Position numbers and translations under genes: made by a program. DNA of 64,000 bases, from positions 9,334 through 73,333 of the forward strand of contig CAVFCW010000011.1 in NCBI GenBank assembly GCA_963621245.1, written 5' to 3'. This document shows, in pieces, positions 44,501 to 52,873 of this stretch. Below the pieces are notes generated by a model. That model was given only the letters and a program-made list of their open reading frames with translations. It searched no databases and was not told the DNA's origin. Every line of letters starts with the position of its first letter. The first letter of the stretch is position 1. This DNA is from SIG603 sp963621245. Its GTDB lineage: Bacteria > Bacillota > Clostridia > Oscillospirales > Acutalibacteraceae.

Positions 44501-44652
44501 AGCTTGGATATGTCGGGCCGTATCAGGGTTCAAAGCCGAGACAGGTTTTACTTACTAAGGCTCAGTGGCTCGAGAGAAACATGCAGAAAGACGGTGCGGC
44601 TGAAGTTCCGTCAGTCGCCGAAGATACCGTGAACAATGGCGAAACTGATTAA
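41569..44652 (+). CDS. ftsK: DNA translocase FtsK/SpoIIIE
   Basis: A septal DNA pump of 1027 residues. It has a basic N-terminal tail, about four membrane helices (between 45 and 200), a long acidic linker (about 240-530), the RecA-like motor with Walker A AGTTGSGKSV near 664-673, and the C-terminal gamma winged helix (about 940-1000) that reads DNA orientation. The start codon is TTG, chosen because GGGAGGA lies 6 nt upstream. Whether it acts in division (FtsK/SftA) or sporulation (SpoIIIE) cannot be told from the sequence. It overlaps the next gene by 17 nt. Confidence 0.95.
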   Translation: MATKKTTPKKNTKSTSKKTTNKRSSTSSRSTASKNTKRNSRSVEEIRRNNQIKAVILLAVAIILAALVVYPGENIWNSVHDFLMGTFGGWAIFWPVLLGYSAVTMALEKFQGEKGGFRKKIIMCSALIFIICTTVFIYSDIPFPSGTGYFGKLGFLFNHGVSNGGAALCGGLFGIPILMACGSVGAKILITVILAVSVMILFKITISGIADALQKGARAAKKTAVTARDRQRERAEIRREERQILIDNPPERHKEEIKEEKDDYVSGLSFDHPVFSEPIKKIEKTKGDVSTDTSMIDIFPEPTKSKSKSRNEDTFSFFDTDDEDKSAESNEESFDFSFSDDALSKVPQSPTDEEIPTSFTPDPIIINRETGEVIEDKNDSDAVIYNPTAEIEDESSETSAEVGEVKEPEKEKISAEELPTENEDNNFTDVYSYSREEPKETSNVTVSKEELPQREERQESAVVTPIDLSDESLDNAKQAAEEYMEKREEAEKAEIANKAEMSLYDQHKDDEKTYIFPPVTLLKETEKVDASVETEELQTNGKVLIDTLASFGVKAQIVDIARGPSVTRYEIKPAAGVKISKITGLADDLALNLAAAGIRIEAPIPGKAAVGIEVPNQNKATVGMKELIESNKFIMNKAPLTVALGKDIAGEVVITDLAKMPHLLIAGTTGSGKSVCINSLIISLVYKSSPDDVRFLMVDPKVVELGVYNGIPHLLVPVVTDPRKAAGALNWAVTEMLNRYKTFAEFNVRDIKGYNELAKMNNYEDDFGQPMLKMPHIVIIIDELADLMMAAPNEVEDSICRLAQMARAAGMHLVVATQRPTVDVVTGLIKANIPSRIAFAVSSAIDSRTILDTQGAEKLLGRGDMLFSPVGSQKPTRVQGCFVSDGEIEKVVDFIKHGRKITYDDEIAEAIEQNAVASAEKQQKGNSSEESSSDGGDALLEEALKICVEAGQASTSLLQRKLRIGYARAGRYIDELEQLGYVGPYQGSKPRQVLLTKAQWLERNMQKDGAAEVPSVAEDTVNNGETD

Positions 44653-45538
44653 TGTTCTGAGCAAAGTGCTCAAAATTACGATTGCCGCGTTGTTCGTCTT
44701 CCTTGTGTTTTTCGGAGTCGGCAGAAAACTTGAAATAAAACTTTTTAACAAAATAATCGGCGATACCGATGAAAACAGACGTGTCACGCTCACATTTTAC
44801 GATGTGAATCAAGCCGATTGTGCGCTGTTGTCTTTTTCGGGCAAGTATGTTCTTGTGGACAGCGGCGGGTATGTAAGCGGAAAACTGCTCGACAGATATT
44901 TTCAAAAGCTCGGAATAGAAAGCTTTGATGCGGTTTTCATAACTCATCCCGATGCCGATCACTACGGCGGAATGATTTACCTAAAAGATAAATATAAGAT
45001 AGAACACTTTTATCAGCCCGAAATTGATTTGGGCGAGGTGAGTGACGATTACAGAGATGTTCTCGATACACTCGAAGAAAACGGAACGGAGATTAGTTAT
45101 CTTGCGAGCGGCGATGAATTTAACATCGAAAGCGTGAGATTTTCCGTTCTCGGCCCTGTTTATTTATCGGAAGAAACAAATGATATGTCCCTTGTGATGA
45201 GATTAAGATGCGGAAATTTCTCTGCGCTGCTTTGCGGTGATATGTCAGAAAACGAGATTGACGATATAATAAACGAGCATGGCGGTAAGCTTAAGTCTGA
45301 TATAATCAAAATTGCTCACCACGGAAGTGCTACCGGCACAACAAGAGAACTCTTGGACGAGGTTTCGCCGAAGTATGCGATAATTTCCGTAGGTGAAAAC
45401 ACTTACAATTTGCCAAATTACAAGGTGATGAAGCTTTTGAGTGAATACGATACCGAAGTGTTAACCACGAGAGACTGCGGAAACATCACGATTAAATTTG
45501 ACCAAAACTATGAAATTCAAACCGAAAGGAATAATTAA
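44636..45538 (+). CDS. Membrane-anchored MBL-fold hydrolase (ComEC C-terminal-like)
   Basis: A 300-residue metallo-beta-lactamase-fold protein. One N-terminal hydrophobic helix (about 12-27) anchors or exports it. The metal site includes HPDADHYGG near 103-111, LLCGDMSENE with a metal Asp, and IKIAHHGSATG. This arrangement is that of the stand-alone ComEC/Rec2-like MBL proteins. It may be a nuclease or phosphodiesterase. The start lies inside ftsK (17-nt overlap), and a DUF3006 gene follows at once, a pairing seen repeatedly for this type. Confidence 0.85.
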   Translation: MAKLINVLSKVLKITIAALFVFLVFFGVGRKLEIKLFNKIIGDTDENRRVTLTFYDVNQADCALLSFSGKYVLVDSGGYVSGKLLDRYFQKLGIESFDAVFITHPDADHYGGMIYLKDKYKIEHFYQPEIDLGEVSDDYRDVLDTLEENGTEISYLASGDEFNIESVRFSVLGPVYLSEETNDMSLVMRLRCGNFSALLCGDMSENEIDDIINEHGGKLKSDIIKIAHHGSATGTTRELLDEVSPKYAIISVGENTYNLPNYKVMKLLSEYDTEVLTTRDCGNITIKFDQNYEIQTERNN

Positions 45539-45540
45539 AT

Positions 45541-45714
45541 ATGAGAAAGCTTGTAGTTGAAAAAACAGAAGGCACATATACCATTTGCGTGGACAAAGAG
45601 AAAAAGTACTTCGCAATCGAAACGAGCGAGATTCCCGAGGCTGTAAAAGCGGGGGATAAGCTCACAATCTCCGATGACGGCATTATAACGGTCGAGAAAA
45701 AAGCAAACAAATAA
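45541..45714 (+). CDS. DUF3006 family small protein
   Basis: A 57-residue protein with the DUF3006 pattern: a start like KLVVEKTEGTYTICVD, a short middle, then IPEAVKAGDKLTIS and a GIITVEKK end, consistent with a small beta barrel. It begins 2 nt after the MBL gene stop and has AAAGGA upstream. Function is unknown. Close coupling suggests it works with the MBL protein. A strong terminator follows at 45729. Confidence 0.78.
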   Translation: MRKLVVEKTEGTYTICVDKEKKYFAIETSEIPEAVKAGDKLTISDDGIITVEKKANK

Positions 45715-45728
45715 CAGAAAAACAAGAG

Positions 45729-45761
45729 AATTCGCCGAGTAAAAACTTGGCGAATTTTTTT
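45729..45761 (+). terminator. Intrinsic terminator after the DUF3006 gene
   Basis: A 12-bp stem (45729-45740 with 45745-45756, one G-T pair) runs into a tract of seven T. Confidence 0.9.
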
Positions 45762-45800
45762 GTTCAAATAAAATTGTGAACAATTTGTTAATTCTTAAAA

Positions 45801-45817
45801 TTTGACTTTGACTGACC
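45801..45817 (+). promoter_or_regulatory. CtsR operator of the ctsR operon
   Basis: TTTGACT-N3-ACTGACC (45801-45807 and 45811-45817) is the reverse orientation of the CtsR box, with a perfect first heptad and five of seven bases in the second. It abuts the -35 at 45818, which fits autorepression. Confidence 0.65.
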
Positions 45818-45845
45818 TTGACAATTGATCAAAGATGAGTATAAT
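45818..45845 (+). promoter_or_regulatory. Promoter of ctsR-mcsA-mcsB-clpC
   Basis: A perfect TTGACA (45818-45823) and a perfect TATAAT (45840-45845) are separated by 16 nt. Confidence 0.8.
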
Positions 45846-45876
45846 AATAGTCAGTAAAAGACAAAGAGGTGATGAG

Positions 45877-46323
45877 ATGAGAATCAGTGATTCGGTAGCG
45901 GATTATATATTGAAACTGTTGGAGGATGACGGAACGGCAGAGATAAAAAGAAACGAACTTGCAAACCTAATGGGTTGCGTTCCGAGCCAGATTAATTATG
46001 TAATTACTTCAAGGTTTACGCCCGAACAGGGATATATCATCGAGAGCCGAAGAGGCGGAAAGGGCTACATTCGAATAACCCAAAGGAGAATGACAAAAGC
46101 CGACAGAATAATGCACATAATCAATTCGGTAGGTCAGGAGCTTGATTCGGCTACTTGCAGAACGATGCTTGTGAATATGCAGCAATCGGGCGTTCTTGAT
46201 GAGAATACAACAAAAATGATATCGGCGGCAACTGCCGACAATACACTTTTGTGCGTGCCTAAAGAAATGAGAGACATGGTGAGGTGTTCGATATTCAAGA
46301 GCATGCTTCTTGTGGCAGAATAA
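45877..46323 (+). CDS. ctsR: Transcriptional repressor CtsR
   Basis: CtsR represses clp and other heat-shock genes and is inactivated by heat and the McsAB system. The 148 residues carry the N-terminal winged helix with LMGCVPSQINYVITSRFTPE and the glycine-rich wing SRRGGKGYIRI that reads DNA. The C-terminal part resembles the dimerisation four-helix region. ATG 45877 follows AAAGAGG. An earlier in-frame ATG at 45835 lies within the promoter and is rejected. First gene of the four-gene operon. Confidence 0.95.
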   Translation: MRISDSVADYILKLLEDDGTAEIKRNELANLMGCVPSQINYVITSRFTPEQGYIIESRRGGKGYIRITQRRMTKADRIMHIINSVGQELDSATCRTMLVNMQQSGVLDENTTKMISAATADNTLLCVPKEMRDMVRCSIFKSMLLVAE

Positions 46324-46333
46324 GGAGATTTTT

Positions 46334-46837
46334 ATGATATGTGACAGATGCAAGGTTAAGAATGCTACCACGCGAATTAAGAAAGTAATTAACGGCAAAT
46401 ATGCCGAGTATAACCTTTGCAGTGAATGTGCAAAGGAACTCGGAGTGAAGGGGATTTTCCCAATGTTTGACTTTAACGATTTGCTTTCCGGTATTCTTGA
46501 GCCCGATAAGGCGGTTATATCCAACAAGGTTTGTCCATCTTGCGGATCAAGCTTCGAGGATATTTCAAAGCACGGACAGGTCGGATGTGCGGAGTGCTAC
46601 AAAACCTTTTATGATAAGCTGATACCGGTTATTCAGAGAATTCACGGTACAACGCATCACAAAGGTAAAAGCCCGCTTCAAAAGACAGTGGCTTTATCCG
46701 TGACGGAGGAGTCGCCGAGCAAGGCACTTGTAATTCAGAAGAAAAAAGAAGAATTGTCTCTTGCAATTCAGGATCAGAGATTTGAAGAGGCGGCAAAGCT
46801 GAGAGACGAGATAAAGGAGCTTGAAGTCGATGAGTAA
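46334..46837 (+). CDS. mcsA: McsA, zinc-finger activator of McsB
   Basis: McsA activates the arginine kinase McsB and links it to ClpC. The 167 residues contain four CxxC motifs (C3/C6, C29/C32, then CPSC and CAEC) for two zinc sites and a C-terminal UVR motif (about 130-167, ALVIQKKKEELSLAIQDQRF). ATG 46334 has AAGGAG 6 nt before it. Its end overlaps the mcsB start (ATG 46830) by 8 nt, so the two are made together. Confidence 0.94.
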   Translation: MICDRCKVKNATTRIKKVINGKYAEYNLCSECAKELGVKGIFPMFDFNDLLSGILEPDKAVISNKVCPSCGSSFEDISKHGQVGCAECYKTFYDKLIPVIQRIHGTTHHKGKSPLQKTVALSVTEESPSKALVIQKKKEELSLAIQDQRFEEAAKLRDEIKELEVDE

Positions 46838-47840
46838 TATTTGGTATGAATCGAGCGGAAAAGACAGCGATGTTGTAATAAGCACAAGAATCCGTCTTGC
46901 GAGGAATCTCAGCAATTACCCGTTTCCGATAAGAATGAATGCAAAATTAAAGAACGAGGTTGTTAATCTTGTATTTGACGCTCTTAAGCACACGAGTGAT
47001 TCGGCACTGAGCCATTTGAGGTTTTGCAGACTGGATGAAATAAGCCGCGAGGAACTCTTGACGCTTGTTGATAACCGTGTGATAAGCCCTGAAATGATAT
47101 CTTATGATATTCAGGGAAAGGCGGTGGTTTTTGATGAAAACTACAATATTTCCGTGATGATAAACGAAGAAGATCACATAAGAATTCAGACAATACGAGA
47201 GGGTGAGGCTTTAAAAGAAACATATGAGCTTGCCGACAAGATAGATAATCTTTTGTCGGAGCAGCTTGAAATAGCATTTGACGAACAGCTCGGATATTTG
47301 ACCCAGTGCCCGACTAACCTTGGAACGGGAATGAGATGTTCATTAATGCTTCATTTGCCCGCACTCATGGAGACGGGAGAAATAACGAGAATAACCGCCA
47401 ATCTCTCAAAACTCGGCATAACCGTAAGGGGAAGCCACGGAGAGGGAAGTAAGGTTGAAGGCGCATACTTCCAGATTTCGAATCAGATTTCATTGGGACT
47501 GAGCGAATCGGAAGCGATAGAAAATTTATCTGCACTTTCGGCGCAGATAATCGAAAAAGAGAGAAATTGCAGAAAAGGACTCATGGACAATATTTCGTTT
47601 GAAGATAAGGTTTTCAGAGCCTTGGGAACACTGAAGTTCGCAAGACAACTTAGCTACAACGAATTTATTGATAAAATTTCATATGTCAGACTTGCGGTCG
47701 CAGTAGGTAAAATAAGCGGAGTGGAGCTTAAGGATATAGATTTTCTTATGTCTCACGTTAAGCTTTATGATACCGACAGAGATCAGGGCTTGGCTATGAG
47801 AGCCGATATGGTTCGAAAAGGACTTGAAGCGGCTAAGTAA
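46830..47840 (+). CDS. mcsB: Protein arginine kinase McsB
   Basis: McsB phosphorylates arginines on damaged proteins and on CtsR, marking them for ClpCP. The 336-residue phosphagen-kinase fold shows STRIRLARNLSNYPFP near the N-terminus and the nucleotide/active-site region QCPTNLGTGMR. AAAGGAG (46813-46819) lies 10 nt upstream of ATG 46830; a TTG at 46821 is too close to it. clpC follows after 24 nt. Confidence 0.95.
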   Translation: MSNIWYESSGKDSDVVISTRIRLARNLSNYPFPIRMNAKLKNEVVNLVFDALKHTSDSALSHLRFCRLDEISREELLTLVDNRVISPEMISYDIQGKAVVFDENYNISVMINEEDHIRIQTIREGEALKETYELADKIDNLLSEQLEIAFDEQLGYLTQCPTNLGTGMRCSLMLHLPALMETGEITRITANLSKLGITVRGSHGEGSKVEGAYFQISNQISLGLSESEAIENLSALSAQIIEKERNCRKGLMDNISFEDKVFRALGTLKFARQLSYNEFIDKISYVRLAVAVGKISGVELKDIDFLMSHVKLYDTDRDQGLAMRADMVRKGLEAAK

Positions 47841-47864
47841 AAGACCTAAAGGAGGTTTTGAAAA

Positions 47865-50321
47865 ATGTATGTATTTAACGGATTTACGGAAAAGGCAAAC
47901 AAGGCTTTAAACCTGGCTATAAGTTCGGCTCAGGATTTGGGCCACAATTACGTAGGAACCGAGCACATTTTGCTCGGATTGGTTAAGGAAGGCAGCGGCA
48001 CGGCGGCTAAGGTTCTTTCGGAGTTTGGAGTAAACGCTCAAAACCTCGAAAATGTAATCAAAGAGAAAATCGGCACGGGACTTACAAGCAGTCTTTCGAT
48101 TAACTCTTTCACACCGAGATCAAAGAGAGTTATTCAGCTTTCTAAAATGATTTCGGCTAAGCTTGGCAACCGTTACATCGGCACGGAGCATATTTTGCTC
48201 GCTATCTTAAATGACGGTGACAGCTATGCCATCAGATTCCTTGTGAATGAGCTCGGTGTCGACAGAAAACCGCTCGAGGACAGAATTGCTTCCGAGTTTA
48301 ACGGCGGTCGTCCTGTACAGAGCGAAGACGGTTCTTATGATTCCGAGGACGAGGAAAAATCCGGCTCCGCAATTCAAAAGTTCGGCAGAGATTTGACCAA
48401 GGAAGCCGCTCAGGGCAAGATTGACCCTGTTATCGGCAGAAAGGAAGAAATCGACCGAGTAATTCAGATTCTTTCACGTAGAACAAAGAACAACCCTGTT
48501 CTTATCGGTGAACCCGGTGTAGGTAAAACAGCAGTTGCCGAGGGATTGGCTCTTAAAATCAACGAAGGCAATGTGCCTGAGCTTTTGAAGAACAAGAAGC
48601 TTGTGTCTTTGGATCTCACGGGTATGATTGCCGGCGCAAAGTACAGAGGTGATTTTGAGGAGAGAATCAAGAGTGTTATCGATGAAGTAAAGAAAGACGG
48701 CAACATCATTCTCTTTATCGATGAGCTCCACACGATTGTCGGCGCAGGTTCGGCAGAGGGTTCGGCGGACGCCGCAAATATCCTGAAGCCGAGTCTTGCA
48801 AAGGGTGAATTCCAGGTTATCGGTGCAACCACAATCAACGAGTACAGAAAGTATATCGAGAAAGACGCCGCGCTTGAAAGAAGATTCCAGCCGGTTACTG
48901 TCGGTGAGCCGACAGAAGAAGAGACCATTCAGATTCTTCACGGCTTGAAGGACAGATACGAGGCTCATCATAAAGTTACAATTACCGATGAAGCTATCGA
49001 GAGTGCTGTTAAGCTTTCTTCAAGATATATCAACGACAGATTCTTGCCTGATAAAGCGATCGACCTTATCGATGAGGCTTGCTCGAGGGTTAAGTTAAGA
49101 ACCTTTACCGCACCTGACGATTTGAAAGAGCTTGAAGCAAAGGTCAAGAAGACCGAAGCCGAAAAACAGGCAGCTATTGACATTCAGGACTTTGAGTCGG
49201 CTGCAAAGCTGAGAGATAAGCAGAACGAACTCCAAAAGGAGCTTGATTCAAAGAAAAATGCTTGGTCGGATACCACCGAGAGAAAGAACTCCACGGTTGT
49301 GGCTGAGGATATTTCGCAGATTGTCTCAATGTGGACAGGTGTCCCTGTTGTGCAGTTGAACGAGGAAGAGAGCGACAGACTTCTCAAACTTGAATCCATA
49401 CTTCACGCACGTGTTATCGGTCAGGACGAGGCTGTATCGGCTGTTTCAAGAGCAATCAGACGTGGCAGAGTCGGACTTAAGGATAAAAACAGACCTATCG
49501 GTTCGTTCATCTTCTTAGGCCCCACGGGCGTAGGTAAGACAGAGCTTTGCAAGGCTTTGGCAGAGGCTATGTTTGGCGACGAGAAAGCTATGATACGTTT
49601 CGATATGTCGGAGTACATGGAGAAACACACCGTTTCAAGACTTGTCGGTTCGCCTCCGGGATATGTCGGATATGACGAGGGCGGTCAGTTGACCGAGGCA
49701 GTCAGAAAGAGACCGTATTCGCTCATTCTTTTCGATGAGATTGAAAAGGCTCACCCCGATGTGTTCAATATTCTTCTTCAGATCCTCGACGACGGACGTC
49801 TTACGGATTCTCAGGGCAAGACAGTCGACTTCAAGAACACGATAATCATCATGACTTCTAACGTCGGTGCAAGACTTATTACCGAGAAGCAAATGCCTCA
49901 GCTTGGCTTCAAGGACGAGACGGGCGAAGCTGCCGAAGAGGACTTCGAGAAGACGAAGGAATTGGTTATGGGCGAGCTCAAGAAGCTCTTCAGACCGGAG
50001 TTCCTCAACAGAATTGATGACACCATCGTATTCCATAAGCTCAATAAGGATGAGATTAAGCTGATCGCAAAGAACATGCTTGTCGGCTTGACTGAAAAGC
50101 TTAAGGAAATGGAAATCACCATGGACTTTGACGATACCGCAGTTACCGCAATAAGTGACGCAGGATTTGATGATGTCTACGGTGCAAGACCGCTCAGACG
50201 TGCTATTCAGAATAAACTGGAGGATAAAATCTCCGAGGGCATTCTTGAGGGCAACATCAAGAAGGGCAACAGCTACGTTTGCAAATATGCTGACGGCGAA
50301 TATGCCTTTGACGTCAAATAA
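47865..50321 (+). CDS. clpC: ATP-dependent Clp protease ATP-binding subunit ClpC
   Basis: ClpC unfolds proteins for ClpP and recognises phosphoarginine marks. The 818 residues show the double Clp-N repeat (1-145), the D1 AAA+ module with GEPGVGKTA, a middle coiled coil carrying the UVR-like DIQDFESAAKLRDKQNEL, and D2 with GPTGVGKTE. A ClpP-binding loop is expected in D2, near GFKDETGE. A strong AAAGGAGG precedes the ATG. It is the last gene of the operon and is followed by a terminator. Confidence 0.97.
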   Translation: MYVFNGFTEKANKALNLAISSAQDLGHNYVGTEHILLGLVKEGSGTAAKVLSEFGVNAQNLENVIKEKIGTGLTSSLSINSFTPRSKRVIQLSKMISAKLGNRYIGTEHILLAILNDGDSYAIRFLVNELGVDRKPLEDRIASEFNGGRPVQSEDGSYDSEDEEKSGSAIQKFGRDLTKEAAQGKIDPVIGRKEEIDRVIQILSRRTKNNPVLIGEPGVGKTAVAEGLALKINEGNVPELLKNKKLVSLDLTGMIAGAKYRGDFEERIKSVIDEVKKDGNIILFIDELHTIVGAGSAEGSADAANILKPSLAKGEFQVIGATTINEYRKYIEKDAALERRFQPVTVGEPTEEETIQILHGLKDRYEAHHKVTITDEAIESAVKLSSRYINDRFLPDKAIDLIDEACSRVKLRTFTAPDDLKELEAKVKKTEAEKQAAIDIQDFESAAKLRDKQNELQKELDSKKNAWSDTTERKNSTVVAEDISQIVSMWTGVPVVQLNEEESDRLLKLESILHARVIGQDEAVSAVSRAIRRGRVGLKDKNRPIGSFIFLGPTGVGKTELCKALAEAMFGDEKAMIRFDMSEYMEKHTVSRLVGSPPGYVGYDEGGQLTEAVRKRPYSLILFDEIEKAHPDVFNILLQILDDGRLTDSQGKTVDFKNTIIIMTSNVGARLITEKQMPQLGFKDETGEAAEEDFEKTKELVMGELKKLFRPEFLNRIDDTIVFHKLNKDEIKLIAKNMLVGLTEKLKEMEITMDFDDTAVTAISDAGFDDVYGARPLRRAIQNKLEDKISEGILEGNIKKGNSYVCKYADGEYAFDVK

Positions 50322-50356
50322 ATAAGAGTTAAGATACCTCATAAGCGGCGGCTTAA

Positions 50357-50382
50357 AAACCCCGTTTATGGGGTATTTTTTG
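50357..50382 (+). terminator. Intrinsic terminator after clpC
   Basis: The short GC-rich stem ACCCC/GGGGT (50359-50363 with 50370-50374) is followed by ATTTTTTG. Confidence 0.75.
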
Positions 50383-50411
50383 TTGCACAGAGCACTTGAA
50401 TGTGATATTCT
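50383..50411 (+). promoter_or_regulatory. Possible promoter of the GH3 gene
   Basis: TTGCAC (50383-50388) and TATTCT (50406-50411) are spaced by 17 nt, directly after the clpC terminator. Confidence 0.4.
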
Positions 50412-50441
50412 TTCCTTGCAAATACATAAGGAGTGGAAAAT

Positions 50442-52709
50442 ATGGAAATATATAAGGACATTTCGCGTTCTTCGAAAGAGAGGGCGCTCGATTTGACAAA
50501 AAGGCTCAACTTAAGAGAGAAGGTCGGCCAGCTTAATCAGCACCTTTACGGCTTTCAAAGCTACACACGAAACGGCGATGAGATTGAGATTGCCAAGAGT
50601 TTTAAAGAAGAAACCGAAAAATGGGGCGGCATAGGCGTGCTTTACGGACTTTACAGAGCAGATCCGTGGGCTGATAGAAACTATGATAGCGGTTTATCGG
50701 GCAAACTTGCGGTAAAGGCATATAACAAGCTTCAAAAATATGTGATTGAACATTCACACTTTGGAATACCTATGCTTATGAGCAGTGAATGCCCCCACGG
50801 TCATCAGGCTTTGGACGGTTATCTTCTTCCCGTGAACCTTGCTTTTGGCGCAAGCTTTAATCCCGACTTGGCAGAGGAAGGATTCTCCGTTGTCGGAAAA
50901 CAGCTTAAAGAAATGGGCGTTGATTTTGCACTCGCTTCTATGCTCGATGTTCTTCGTGATCCACGCTGGGGCAGAAGTGAAGAGTGCTTTGGCGAAGATC
51001 CTTATCTTTGCTCGCAATTTGCGGCGGCGGTGACGAAAGGGCTTTTAAAGTCGGGATTGGAGACTGTTTCCAAGCACTTTTGCGCTCAGGGAGAGACAAC
51101 CGGCGGAGTCAACGCAAGTGCCGCAAGAATAGGTGAAAGAGAGTTGAGGGAGATTCATCTTCCGCCGGTCAAATCGGCAGTTCAGGCAGGCACAGCGGGA
51201 ATAATGTCGGCGTACAACGAGATTGACGGCGTTCCATGTCACGCAAACGAATGGCTTTTGAGAGATGTCCTCAGAGAAGAGATGGGCTTTGACGGCGTGA
51301 TTATGGCGGACGGAGTTGCGATTGACCGATTGGATGTTCTCACGGACGGAGATTTTGCGAAAAATGCCGCTCTTGCGCTTAATGCGGGAGTGGAGATAAG
51401 CTTGTGGGATAAGAGTTTCACGATGCTTGAAGAGGCCGTTAACCGTGGATTGGTTTCGGAGAATATTCTTGATGAAGCCGTGACAAAGGTTCTTGAGATT
51501 AAGTTTAAACGAGGACTTTTTGAAAATCCGTATCTCGAAGAAAAAGATCTCACGGATTTTAACGATTACGAAAAATATCCGCAGAGTCTCGAGGCGGCAA
51601 GGCAGTCGGCTGTTTTGCTTAAAAATGACGGCGTTTTGCCGATTGACAGAAACAAGTCTGTTAATATAGCCGTTATCGGCCCAAACGCAGATGAAATTTA
51701 CCGACAGCTTGGGGATTACACTCCGCCGCTTCGTGAAGGTTTAGGAACAACTGTTTTGGACGGTATCCGTGAAGAATTTCCTAATGCCAAAATCAATTAC
51801 TGTGCCGGCTGTGATATTTGCGGTGATGATGTTTCTTTGATAGACGATGCGAAAACACTTGCCGAGAAAAGCGATATCGTGATTCTCGTGCTCGGCGGTT
51901 CTTCAAGCAGATTTTCCGGAGCAAACTTTGATACAAACGGTGCCGCAATACTTACTGGGCCTTTGCAAATGGATTGCGGAGAGGGAGTGGATACTTCCGA
52001 TTTGCGTCTTCCGGGAGTGCAAAACAAACTTGCCGAAGCAGTGTTCTCTGCAAATAAACCTGTTGTTTCCGTGATAATCTCAGGCAGACCATACGCCGTG
52101 CCAAAAATTGCCGAAAAGAGCAATGCGCTTTTGTGGTCGTTCTACCCGGGCACGTGGGGCGGAAAAGCGGTAGCGGAGATAATTGACGGAAAGATTAATC
52201 CGAGCGGTTGCTTGCCCGTTTCGGTTCCGAGGTCATCGGCGCAGTTGCCTGTATATTACAACGCAAAAGATTCTTACGAGAAAATGCATTACAGAGATTA
52301 CGAGAGCACTCCGCTTTTTGGTTTCGGATATGGCTTGCATTACACCGAATTTGAGATAAATGCAGAGCAAAGAGCAAGCACGCTTACGGCAAAAGAAATT
52401 GAAAGCGGTCAAAATCTTGAGCTTAAATGTAATGTTAAGAATATCGGTGACCGTGACGGCTATGCAGTTCTACAGCTTTATATTCACGCTTTGAACGGCA
52501 GTGTTGTAAGGCGGTGCAAGGAACTGAAGGCTTTCGATAAAGTCTTTGTTAAAGCGGGCGAGAGCAAGACGGGTTCGCTTACTCTTGACCGAGAGTCACT
52601 CGGCGTTTGGAACAGGAAAATGAAATTTGCCGTAGAAAAAAGCGACGTGGAATTGATTCTTGAGGAGAGCGGAAAAGAAATTTACAGAGGAAAACTGAAT
52701 ATCTCATGA
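50442..52709 (+). CDS. Glycoside hydrolase family 3 (beta-glucosidase-like)
   Basis: A 755-residue GH3 enzyme without a signal peptide, so probably cytoplasmic. The N-terminal TIM barrel contains the nucleophile in VIMADGVAIDRL (D290), the alpha/beta sandwich follows (about 390-610), and a fibronectin III-like domain ends the protein (about 650-750). Likely substrates are beta-glucosides or beta-xylosides. The usual KHFAG-type motif reads KHFCAQGETTGG. ATG 50442 has AAGGAG 8 nt upstream; an in-frame GTG at 50433 overlaps it and is rejected. It stands alone but lies 3 kb from the glycoside cluster and might act on O-linked glycosides. Confidence 0.93.
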   Translation: MEIYKDISRSSKERALDLTKRLNLREKVGQLNQHLYGFQSYTRNGDEIEIAKSFKEETEKWGGIGVLYGLYRADPWADRNYDSGLSGKLAVKAYNKLQKYVIEHSHFGIPMLMSSECPHGHQALDGYLLPVNLAFGASFNPDLAEEGFSVVGKQLKEMGVDFALASMLDVLRDPRWGRSEECFGEDPYLCSQFAAAVTKGLLKSGLETVSKHFCAQGETTGGVNASAARIGERELREIHLPPVKSAVQAGTAGIMSAYNEIDGVPCHANEWLLRDVLREEMGFDGVIMADGVAIDRLDVLTDGDFAKNAALALNAGVEISLWDKSFTMLEEAVNRGLVSENILDEAVTKVLEIKFKRGLFENPYLEEKDLTDFNDYEKYPQSLEAARQSAVLLKNDGVLPIDRNKSVNIAVIGPNADEIYRQLGDYTPPLREGLGTTVLDGIREEFPNAKINYCAGCDICGDDVSLIDDAKTLAEKSDIVILVLGGSSSRFSGANFDTNGAAILTGPLQMDCGEGVDTSDLRLPGVQNKLAEAVFSANKPVVSVIISGRPYAVPKIAEKSNALLWSFYPGTWGGKAVAEIIDGKINPSGCLPVSVPRSSAQLPVYYNAKDSYEKMHYRDYESTPLFGFGYGLHYTEFEINAEQRASTLTAKEIESGQNLELKCNVKNIGDRDGYAVLQLYIHALNGSVVRRCKELKAFDKVFVKAGESKTGSLTLDRESLGVWNRKMKFAVEKSDVELILEESGKEIYRGKLNIS

Positions 52710-52713
52710 TGTT

Positions 52714-52747
52714 ATGCCCTTGCGGATTTGTCGTAGGGGCATTTTTG
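52714..52747 (+). terminator. Terminator after the GH3 gene
   Basis: ATGCCC (52714-52719) pairs with GGGCAT (52737-52742) across a 17-nt loop and is followed by TTTTG. Confidence 0.65.
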
Positions 52748-52777
52748 TTCAATAATAAATTGTTTACATTACTTTTG

Positions 52778-52806
52778 TTGACATTTATCGATTAAAAAGG
52801 TACTAT
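52778..52806 (+). promoter_or_regulatory. Promoter of the PAP2 gene
   Basis: A perfect TTGACA (52778-52783) and TACTAT (52801-52806) have a 17-nt spacer. Confidence 0.65.
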
Positions 52807-52873
52807 ATTATTATAAAGTTTGATTATATGGTGAGATATGGATTTTTAAAGTTAATGTAAAGAGGGAAACGAT

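Noticed and set aside
45835..45876. Longer N-terminus for CtsR starting at ATG 45835
   Set aside because: These codons overlap the -10 of the promoter, and the canonical CtsR start at 45877 has its own ribosome site.
49635..50342. 235-codon minus-strand frame opposite clpC
   Set aside because: Antisense shadow of the clpC 3' half, with no family match and no promoter or ribosome site.
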